DNA from: Phycisphaerae bacterium SM23_33
GTDB lineage: Bacteria; Planctomycetota; Phycisphaerae; SM23-33
Direction of reading: 5' to 3'
DNA: 5,971 nt
Assembly (NCBI GenBank): GCA_001303665.1
Contig: LJUF01000315.1
Span: 1 to 5,971 of the forward strand
Below are positions 1 to 4,688 of this stretch, one piece after another. The position numbers and the translations under genes were made by a program. The notes under the pieces were generated by a model. It saw only the letters and a list, made by a program, of their open reading frames with translations, did no database searches and was not told where the DNA came from. How positions within the stretch are numbered: position 1 is the stretch's first letter; the number at the start of each line of letters is the position of its first letter.

Positions 1-1357
1 TCTCCAGCGGGTCCTCATTGAGGTTGTACAGCTCGTGCTCGCCGGCTGGCGAGCAGTTGAACTTCCAGCCGTCGGCCGTGACGACGCTGCGGACGGGATC
101 CTGCACGGCGTCGAGGAACTGCTGCCGGGTGGCGATCCCGGCCAGATACTCGGGGTACTCCTGGTCGCTGAGGAAGCGCTTGATCCCGCTGTCCGGGCCG
201 TTCCATTCGATGAAGACGTCCTTCCGCTGCGACTGGCCGGCTCCGGCCAGCAGCGGCTTCAGGCTCCTGCCCTGAAGATGAGAGGGAACCTTTTGTCCCA
301 TCAGCTCCAGCAGCGTGGGCAGGAGGTCGATCTGGCTGACGGGGCGGCGGAAGCGGCGGCCGGCTGTCTGGCCGGGCAGGCGCACCAGCAGGGGGACGCG
401 GACGGCCTCCTCGAACATGAGGCACTTCGCCACCAGGCCGTGGCTGCCCATCATGTCGCCGTGGTCGGAGGTGTACACGATGACGGTGTTGTCCCAGAGG
501 CCGGCCTCGGCCAGGGCGTCCAGGATCTCCCCGACGCAGTTGTCCACCAGGCTGCACAGCCCCCAGTAGTTGGCGATGACCCTGCGCCACTCGGCCTGGG
601 ACCGCAACGGCAGGCCGCTGATGCCCTTCTCGCGATAGTGCCTGTGCAGCAGGCGGGCCTTGAGCGGCTGGTCTTCGCCCGGGGCGGCGCGGAAGTTGGG
701 CGGCAGCGGCACCTCGGCCGGGTCGTACTGGCCGTCGCGCGGCCCGAAGAAGGGCATGTGCGGCTCGAGGAAGTTGACGAACAGGACGAACGGGCGGCCG
801 GCGTTCTCGCGGATGAACCGCCCGGCCGAGCTGGCCAGGAAGGCCGGCTTGCTGAATTGCTCGTCGAAGCGGGCGGTCTCGCCTCGGCGGAAGAGGTCGC
901 CGTCGGCCGGGGCGAAGCCGCTTTCGATCAGGAAATGATGGTAGTCGCTGCGTCGGCCGCGGTCGCGGCCGGGGGAGTAATGCCGGATGTACATGTCCTC
1001 GACGCTGACCCATTTTTCGAAGCCGTGCTGGGCGAAGATCTCATCGCCCAGGTGCCACTTGCCGTGATAGCCGCTGACGTATTGGCCGGGGGTGAGCATC
1101 TCCGGCAGGCAGGGCACGTCGGCGGGCAGGGGCACGTTGTTGGCCAGGCAGCCGCTGGTGTGGGGGTACAGCCCGGTCAGCAGGGTCGCCCGCGAGGGGG
1201 TGCAGACCGGCTGGGTGACGTAGGCCCTTTCGAAGACCGTGCTCGTGGCCGCCAGGCGGTCGAGGTTGGGCGTGTGAATCTCCCCGTTGCCGTAGGCGCC
1301 CAGGGTGTCGTATCGCTGCTCGTCGGTGAATAGAAACAGCAGATTCGGCGCGCTCAT
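1..1357 (-). CDS. Cys-type sulfatase (S1 family), 3' end cut by window edge
   Basis: Family S1 sulfatase hydrolysing a sulfate ester; the substrate cannot be told from sequence. 452 codons are visible. The N-terminus has the metal-site strand LLFLFTDEQR (D12, with E13 where D or Q is common). The signature CTPSR is at 52-56, so C52 should be converted to formylglycine by a maturation enzyme not encoded here. GKWHLG follows at 99-104 (K100, H102), EPHMP at 199-203, SDHGD at 297-301 (D298, H299) and K311 before MFEEAVRVPL. The visible end, HELYNLNEDPLE, is the usual near-C-terminal sulfatase motif, so probably only a few tens of residues are missing. The ATG at 1357 is fixed by an in-frame TGA at 1375-1373, with no start codon between. 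There is therefore no signal peptide, and the enzyme is predicted to be cytoplasmic. A weak GGGAAGAG ribosome site precedes the ATG. The gene lies 82 nt after the URO-D-like gene and probably has its own promoter. Confidence 0.95.
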   Translation of the reverse strand, partial: MSAPNLLFLFTDEQRYDTLGAYGNGEIHTPNLDRLAATSTVFERAYVTQPVCTPSRATLLTGLYPHTSGCLANNVPLPADVPCLPEMLTPGQYVSGYHGKWHLGDEIFAQHGFEKWVSVEDMYIRHYSPGRDRGRRSDYHHFLIESGFAPADGDLFRRGETARFDEQFSKPAFLASSAGRFIRENAGRPFVLFVNFLEPHMPFFGPRDGQYDPAEVPLPPNFRAAPGEDQPLKARLLHRHYREKGISGLPLRSQAEWRRVIANYWGLCSLVDNCVGEILDALAEAGLWDNTVIVYTSDHGDMMGSHGLVAKCLMFEEAVRVPLLVRLPGQTAGRRFRRPVSQIDLLPTLLELMGQKVPSHLQGRSLKPLLAGAGQSQRKDVFIEWNGPDSGIKRFLSDQEYPEYLAGIATRQQFLDAVQDPVRSVVTADGWKFNCSPAGEHELYNLNEDPLE

Positions 1358-1400
1358 GCTCTTCCCGGCGATTCACTTTGGGTAAGGGGCACCGGGAGGT

Positions 1401-1428
1401 ATGGTATCGCCCGGGGCGGGCGTGTCAA
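1401..1428 (-). promoter_or_regulatory. Putative sigma70-like promoter for the sulfatase gene
   Basis: Read on the minus strand, a perfect TTGACA (1428-1423) is followed after 16 nt by TACCAT (1406-1401), which matches four of six positions of TATAAT. The predicted transcript would start near 1394 and carry a leader of roughly 35-40 nt before the sulfatase ATG at 1357. The spacer consists of an inverted repeat (1408-1422). This is a motif match only; the true sigma-factor preference of the host is unknown. Confidence 0.5.
1408..1422. repeat. Inverted repeat in the promoter spacer (possible operator)
   Basis: CGCCCG-GGG-CGGGCG is a perfect 6-bp inverted repeat with a 3-nt centre. It fills almost the whole spacer between the putative -35 and -10 elements of the sulfatase promoter. 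No T-run follows on either strand, so it is not a standard terminator. Its position would suit a regulator-binding site, but short GC-only palindromes arise easily in DNA of this composition. Confidence 0.35.
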
Positions 1429-1434
1429 TTGCGT

Positions 1435-1449
1435 CCGGTTCAGAACCGG
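1435..1449 (-). repeat. Small hairpin spanning the URO-D-like stop codon
   Basis: CCGGTT-CAG-AACCGG forms a perfect 6-bp stem with a 3-nt loop. On the minus-strand transcript the UGA stop begins at the last base of one arm and uses the loop. No U-tract follows, so it is at best a weak 3'-end structure of the URO-D-like message. Confidence 0.4.
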
Positions 1450-2495
1450 CCGTAATGGTAGACCTCGTCGTACATGGCGAGGATGTTTTCGACGGGGGTG
1501 TTGGCCTGGATGTTGTGGCAGGGGGCCAGGACGTAGCCGGTGCGGTCGGACGCCAGCACGTCGATGAGGCGGCGGACCTCGGCCCGGACGTCCTGTTCGC
1601 GGCCGAACGGCAGCGTCCGCTGGTTGTCCATCCCGCCGTGGAAGCACAGCCGCTTTCCGAAGTCGCGCTTCAGGCCTTCAATCTCCATCCCCGGGCAGCG
1701 CCACTGGATGGGGTTGAGGATGTCGATGCCCATCTCCACCAGGTCGGGGATGAACTGCCGGATGGCCCCGTCGTCGTGATGGAAGACCTTGATGCCGAAC
1801 TCGTGGGCCAGGTCAATGAAGCGCTGCAGGTGCGGCCGGTAGAACTCCCGGAAGACCCGCAGGCTCATGAGCGGCCCGGTCTGCATGCCGTAGTCGTCGG
1901 TCACCTGGGCGGCGTCGATGAGGCCCTCGCAGGCCTGGAACATCCGCCGGTGGTGCTCATAGAAGAAATCGCACAGCCGGCCCAGCAGGTGGCGGGTGAG
2001 CTCGGGCTCGACCAGCGGGTCCATCAGGGCCGTTTCCAGCCCGCGCAGGTAGATGTGGTAGGTGAACGGGGCCATGTAGCCGCACTGGACGGCGTGGGTC
2101 TGCCGCAGCCGCTCGGCAGCGGGGCGCATCTGGGAGTAGTCGAACCAGTCCGCCCTGACCCAGTGGCACTTTTCCAGGTCGTCGATGGTGCGGGCCTCGG
2201 CCATGGGGTTGGCGAACATTTCCCAGTACTCGCCGGTTGAGTAGCGGATCCTGCGTCGGCGGGTGTGCCAGATGTCGATGGTCTGGTCCTGGCCGACTTC
2301 GGGCAGGGCCGGGCCGACGTACCTGGGCCCCACGCCGGGGATGCCGTCGATGTGCAGGGCGGCGGCCACGTCGGCGCCCTGGCCGAAGTGGTCCTGAAGC
2401 TTCTGGCGGACCTCGGGCACGGCCCAGATGTCGGTGGGGATGCGGTCGGGCACCTGGTGGTTGATGACGGCCAGCATCCGCTCTCGGGAGTTCAC
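1440..2495 (-). CDS. Uroporphyrinogen decarboxylase superfamily protein (methyltransferase-like, not HemE)
   Basis: 351-residue member of the URO-D/MtaA/CmuA fold family; the reaction is unknown. The opening MNSRERMLAVINHQVPDRIP is the classic start of these proteins. FHHDDGAIRQFIPDL (238-252) followed by GIDILNPIQ (256-264) is the family's central motif, and GYVLAPCHNIQANTP (320-334) the C-terminal one. True HemE enzymes carry an N-terminal RQAGRY-type motif, which is absent. Corrinoid/thiol methyltransferases of this superfamily bind zinc through His-x-Cys plus a distal Cys. Here the His-x-Cys-Gly position reads HDDG (H240, D242), while the distal C326 is kept, so an altered metal site is inferred. 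No signal peptide is seen. The GTG start at 2495 is chosen because AGGAGA lies 7 nt upstream and the family's N-terminal motif begins there. It follows coaB by 40 nt and may be co-transcribed with it. It could equally be a demethylase or a non-methyl-transferring relative. Confidence 0.9.
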   Translation of the reverse strand: MNSRERMLAVINHQVPDRIPTDIWAVPEVRQKLQDHFGQGADVAAALHIDGIPGVGPRYVGPALPEVGQDQTIDIWHTRRRRIRYSTGEYWEMFANPMAEARTIDDLEKCHWVRADWFDYSQMRPAAERLRQTHAVQCGYMAPFTYHIYLRGLETALMDPLVEPELTRHLLGRLCDFFYEHHRRMFQACEGLIDAAQVTDDYGMQTGPLMSLRVFREFYRPHLQRFIDLAHEFGIKVFHHDDGAIRQFIPDLVEMGIDILNPIQWRCPGMEIEGLKRDFGKRLCFHGGMDNQRTLPFGREQDVRAEVRRLIDVLASDRTGYVLAPCHNIQANTPVENILAMYDEVYHYGRF

Positions 2496-2501
2496 ACATC
2501 G

Positions 2502-2507
2502 TCTCCT
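2502..2507 (-). promoter_or_regulatory. Ribosome binding site deciding the GTG start of the URO-D-like gene
   Basis: AGGAGA on the minus strand; its AGGAG core ends 7 nt before GTG at 2495. An ATG at 2499 in another frame is only 3 nt away and would open a different, non-family reading frame that fails to match any URO-D motif. Spacing and protein homology both favour the GTG. Confidence 0.75.
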
Positions 2508-2509
2508 GT

Positions 2510-2535
2510 GCGGCCGTCCCCGCCGCGGCCGTCCC
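2510..2535. repeat. Tandem 11-bp direct repeat between coaB and the URO-D-like gene
   Basis: GCGGCCGTCCC occurs exactly at 2510-2520 and again at 2525-2535, a 15-bp period separated by CCGC. The pair fills most of the 40-nt gap between the coaB stop and the URO-D-like ribosome site. Function unknown; it may be a small slippage duplication or a protein-binding pair. Confidence 0.55.
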
Positions 2536-3147
2536 TCACTTCAGCAGGGCGACAATCTCACCGGCCAAGGCCCGCTTGCTTCGCCGGCCCCATTCCAGCA
2601 CCACGCCGTCGCGGGAGAGGATGCACGCCTCCGACTCATCGGCGCCCATGGCCGCGGGCGGGTTGAGCACCACGTAATCGCAGTTCTTGGCCAGCATCTC
2701 GTCGTACGCCTTCTGCTCGTCGGCCGTGTCTTCGACGGCAAAGCCCACGACGACCTGCCGCGGCCGCTTCCGCCCGCCCAGCCGGGCCAGCACGTCTTCG
2801 GTGGGGGCCAGGGTCACCTGGAAGGGCGCCGCCGAGCGGGGGATCTTCGTGGCCGAGGGGCTCCGGACGGTGAAGTCTCCCACGGCCGCGGTCATGACCA
2901 GGGCGTCGCAGGAATCGAAGCGCCGCTCGAGGGCCTGCTGGAGCTGCTTGACGGTCGTGATCCGCACCACCTCGACGCCGGCCGGCACCTCCAGCGCCAC
3001 CGGGCCCGTGATGAGCGTCACCTCGTGGCCGGCGGCGGCCGCGGCAGCGGCGCAGGCATAGCCCATCTTCCCGCTGGAGGCGTTGGTGATGAACCGCACC
3101 GTGTCGATGTATTCCCGGGTGGGCCCGGCGGTGACAATGACCTTCAT
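2536..3147 (-). CDS. coaB: Phosphopantothenate--cysteine ligase (stand-alone CoaB)
   Basis: Joins 4'-phosphopantothenate with cysteine at the cost of a nucleoside triphosphate, the second step of CoA synthesis in the cytoplasm. The 203 residues correspond to the C-terminal half of the usual CoaBC fusion (about 215 residues in E. coli). VTAGPTREYID (5-15) with FITNASSGKMGY (19-30) is the nucleotide/substrate motif, containing the conserved Asn (N22). TAAVGDF (86-92) and K101 in ATKIPR correspond to the AAVADY...KIKK segment with the catalytic Lys. VVVGFAVED (132-140) and the DYVVLNPP...GADES region (157-172) complete the domain. ATG 3147 is chosen because the family motif begins at once. A TTG at 3189 in the same frame would add 14 unlike residues. 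No good ribosome site precedes the ATG, and a possible -10 element lies 7 nt upstream, so leaderless translation is possible. It is separated from coaC by 129 nt, an unusually wide gap for this cluster. Confidence 0.93.
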   Translation of the reverse strand: MKVIVTAGPTREYIDTVRFITNASSGKMGYACAAAAAAAGHEVTLITGPVALEVPAGVEVVRITTVKQLQQALERRFDSCDALVMTAAVGDFTVRSPSATKIPRSAAPFQVTLAPTEDVLARLGGRKRPRQVVVGFAVEDTADEQKAYDEMLAKNCDYVVLNPPAAMGADESEACILSRDGVVLEWGRRSKRALAGEIVALLK

Positions 3148-3154
3148 GGGCGTA

Positions 3155-3183
3155 AGCCTAGCCGGCGGCTGGGGGCCAGTAAA
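3155..3183 (-). promoter_or_regulatory. Putative promoter giving a leaderless coaB transcript
   Basis: On the minus strand TTTACT (3183-3178), 17 nt, then TAGGCT (3160-3155), which fits the TANNNT form of a -10 box. The box ends exactly 7 nt before the coaB ATG at 3147, the spacing expected when transcription begins at the start codon itself. The absence of a Shine-Dalgarno sequence agrees. The -35 match is four of six, the -10 match three of six against full consensus. Confidence 0.35.
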
Positions 3184-3246
3184 CCGCAAAAGCCTGTGGC
3201 GCGGCCTTGCGGCGGGGATGAAGGTGTCGACGGCCGGCGGGGTGGG

Positions 3247-3276
3247 GGCGGCCCGCGTGCGGGGAAGCTGGCCGCC
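3247..3276 (-). repeat. GC-rich hairpin directly after the coaC stop
   Basis: Starting at the base after the TAA of coaC, GGCGGCC (3276-3270) pairs with GGCCGCC (3253-3247). Inside it CCCG-CACG-CGGG can form a smaller stem that competes for two bases of the outer arm. The following sequence is CCCACCCC with no U-tract, so it is not a canonical intrinsic terminator. It could slow or partly end transcription, or protect the 3' end of the upstream message. Confidence 0.45.
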
Positions 3277-3777
3277 TTACTTCTTTGCCTTGGGCGACTT
3301 CCTGCGGAGGAGTTCGGCGGCGGCGGCCAGGATTTCTTGGGCCAGGTTCTCCTGGGTGGCGGGGGCCTCCCACATGCGGGTGTTCATGGCCGGGGCAATG
3401 AGGATCTCGCACTCCCCGTGCGCCGACAGGGCCAGGGCCGAGACCAGCTCGTCGGCGATGCCGGCGGCCATCTTGGCCATGATGTTGGCCGTGGCCGGGG
3501 CCACGATCATCAGGTCCGCCCGCCCGGTCAGTGAGAGGTGATGGGCCTCGTAGCTCTCGGTGGATTGCCACATGGAGACGTAGGCCTGCCGGCCGGAGAG
3601 GGTCTGGAAGGTCAGCGGGGCCACGAAGCGGCCGGCGGATTCGGTCATGGCCACGGTGACGCCGGCGCCAGCCTGGACGAGCTTGCTGGTGAGCTCGGCG
3701 GCCTTGTAGCAGGCGATGCCGCCGGTGACGCACAGCAGCACCTCGTAGCCTTGCAGTGACGGTCTTTCTCCGGCCAT
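3277..3777 (-). CDS. coaC: CoaC-type flavoprotein (phosphopantothenoylcysteine decarboxylase homolog) lacking the C-terminal clamp
   Basis: Homolog of the FMN-dependent HFCD decarboxylases. The CoaC role is removal of CO2 from 4'-phosphopantothenoylcysteine to give 4'-phosphopantetheine. The 166 residues show the flavin-binding start VLLCVTGGIACYKA (13-26), then HHLSL (79-83) with the expected active-site His (H80), ADLMIVAPATANIMAKMAAGIADEL (87-111), and the PAMN motif (129-132, with N132). After MWEAPATQENLA (135-146) the family continues with a segment ending in a G-x-L-A-C-G type clamp and G-P-G-R. Here the protein instead passes into EILAAAAELLRRK and a lysine-rich tail, so the clamp and its Cys are missing. 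Neither other minus-strand frame to the coaB start contains it. The start ATG 3777 has GGGAG 6 nt upstream. It lies 16 nt after rpoZ, in an operon position usually held by fused coaBC. Family assignment is firm; full decarboxylase activity is doubtful. Confidence 0.88.
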   Translation of the reverse strand: MAGERPSLQGYEVLLCVTGGIACYKAAELTSKLVQAGAGVTVAMTESAGRFVAPLTFQTLSGRQAYVSMWQSTESYEAHHLSLTGRADLMIVAPATANIMAKMAAGIADELVSALALSAHGECEILIAPAMNTRMWEAPATQENLAQEILAAAAELLRRKSPKAKK

Positions 3778-3783
3778 GGGCCG

Positions 3784-3788
3784 CTCCC
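3784..3788 (-). promoter_or_regulatory. Ribosome binding site of coaC
   Basis: GGGAG on the minus strand, 6 nt before ATG 3777, in the 16-nt gap after the rpoZ stop. It supports this start although the first ten residues (MAGERPSLQG) precede the conserved flavin-binding strand. Confidence 0.6.
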
Positions 3789-3793
3789 GATGG

Positions 3794-4045
3794 CTAGCTG
3801 ACCTCCTGGGGCAGGCGGATGATCTCCTCCGGCTTGGGGATGTCGGAGTTGTCGTAGTCGATGCCGATTTTGCCCTCGAGGATCTCCTGAATGACCACTT
3901 CCATGTCGCTCATGCCGGACTTGCGTTCGACCAGCGGGCGGGCGCCTTCCAGCAGCTCGCCCCAGCGCTTCTGGATGAGGGCGGCCAGCTTGAACCGCCC
4001 GCCGACCTTGTACACCAGATCGTTGCTCTTGAGTGCCTCGATCAT
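3794..4045 (-). CDS. rpoZ: DNA-directed RNA polymerase subunit omega
   Basis: Small RNA polymerase subunit that binds and stabilises beta-prime. The 83 residues fit the usual omega size (91 in E. coli). EALKSNDLVYKVGGRFKLA (3-21) is the conserved first helix, matching the K-x-G-N/G-R-F pattern. QKRWGELLEGARPLVE (25-40) carries the R-PLV motif, and MEVVIQEILEGKI (48-60) matches the conserved V-I-A-x-x-E-I-x-x-G-x-I helix. The tail (61-83) is acidic then variable, as is common. The ATG at 4045 overlaps the gmk stop as ATGA, a sign of translational coupling. GGGAG lies 11 nt upstream inside gmk, a long but usable spacing. The gmk-rpoZ neighbourhood is widely conserved and supports the call. Confidence 0.93.
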   Translation of the reverse strand: MIEALKSNDLVYKVGGRFKLAALIQKRWGELLEGARPLVERKSGMSDMEVVIQEILEGKIGIDYDNSDIPKPEEIIRLPQEVS

Positions 4046-4617
4046 ATTGGGTTCTGCTCCCGGGTGAGGATTTCGACGACCTGCTGGACGGCCCGATTCA
4101 GCTCGTCGTTGATCACTATATGAGTATACACGCCGCTGGCTTTGGCGGCTCGATTTTCTTGCTGGGCGGTCTGGAGCCGCCGCCGCAGCGCCTCGGGCGA
4201 CTCCGTTCCCCTGCCGGTGAGACGGCGCCTGAGCTCGGCGTCGCCGGGCGGGCGGACCCACACGAAGGCGGCCTGGGGCATCTTCCGGTGCACCTGGCGG
4301 CCGCCCTGCACGTCGATTTGGAGGATGACGGTCCTGCCGGCCGCCAGGGCCTGGAGGACGGGCTCGGCCGGCGTGCCGTAGTACTGTCCGAAGACCTCGG
4401 CCCACTCCAGCAACTGGCCGTCGGCGATCATCTTTTCGAAGGTCGGCCGGTCCACGAAGCGGTAATCGCTCCCGTCCACCTCGCCCGGCCGCGGCGGGCG
4501 GGTGGTGACCGAGACGCTGAAGAACGCATCGGTGCGGGCGAGGACCTCGCGGACGATGCTGCTCTTGCCGGCCCCGGAGGGCCCGGAGATCACAACCAGT
4601 TTTCCTGTCCTGCTCAA
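4042..4617 (-). CDS. gmk: Guanylate kinase
   Basis: Phosphorylates GMP to GDP with ATP in the cytoplasm. With a TTG start at 4617 the protein has 191 residues, normal for the family. The P-loop GPSGAGKS is at 12-19. The GMP-binding block SVSVTTRPPRPGEVDGSDY (34-52) is complete, as is EWAEVFGQYYGTP (71-83). LQIDVQGG (99-106) and RPPGDAELRRRLTGRGTES (122-140) form the lid and adenine-side region. The start is not certain. TTG 4617 gives a family-like N-terminus (SRTGKLVVISGPSG) but has no clear ribosome site. An in-frame GTG at 4692 overlaps the yicC stop as GTGA and would add 25 residues, including an Ala run, that do not look like the family. A GTG still further downstream would cut into the strand before the P-loop and is unlikely. 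The 3' end overlaps rpoZ by 4 nt. Confidence 0.92.
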   Translation of the reverse strand: MSRTGKLVVISGPSGAGKSSIVREVLARTDAFFSVSVTTRPPRPGEVDGSDYRFVDRPTFEKMIADGQLLEWAEVFGQYYGTPAEPVLQALAAGRTVILQIDVQGGRQVHRKMPQAAFVWVRPPGDAELRRRLTGRGTESPEALRRRLQTAQQENRAAKASGVYTHIVINDELNRAVQQVVEILTREQNPI

Positions 4618-4688
4618 CTCGATCGAGTACCGTATGGAAAGGGACCGCCAGGCCGCGGCAGCTGCCGGCGAAGCCGCCCACGGGGGCC

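Noticed and set aside
35..1333. Long plus-strand open frame of 432 codons opposite the sulfatase
   Set aside because: It is antisense to a sulfatase with full motifs, its translation is biased to Val/Ala/Gly/Asp without recognisable domains, and such frames are common opposite GC-rich genes.
1408..1449. Intrinsic terminator after the URO-D-like gene
   Set aside because: Two small stems are present but neither is followed by a T-run on the minus-strand transcript.
1401..2240. Plus-strand open frame of 279 codons opposite the URO-D-like gene
   Set aside because: No domain pattern, composition typical of antisense shadow, and the minus-strand protein matches a known family throughout.
1440..2495. 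Annotation as true uroporphyrinogen decarboxylase HemE
   Set aside because: The N-terminal RQAGRY-type motif of HemE is missing and the HDDG...APCHN pattern belongs to the methyltransferase-like branch.
3148..3189. Upstream TTG start for coaB at 3189
   Set aside because: It adds 14 residues unlike the family and the conserved nucleotide-binding strand begins immediately after ATG 3147.
3148..3276. Frameshifted remainder of CoaC carrying the clamp
   Set aside because: All three minus-strand frames between the coaC stop and the coaB start were read; none shows a G-x-L-A-C-G or G-P-G-R motif, so a simple frameshift does not explain the loss.
2428..3534. Plus-strand open frame of 368 codons opposite coaB and coaC
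   Set aside because: Gly/Arg/His-rich shadow translation; both minus-strand genes carry clear catalytic motifs.
4617..4628. Perfect 12-bp palindrome ACTCGATCGAGT at the gmk start
   Set aside because: One or so such palindrome is expected by chance in a window of this length, and it has no loop or neighbouring motif that suggests a site.
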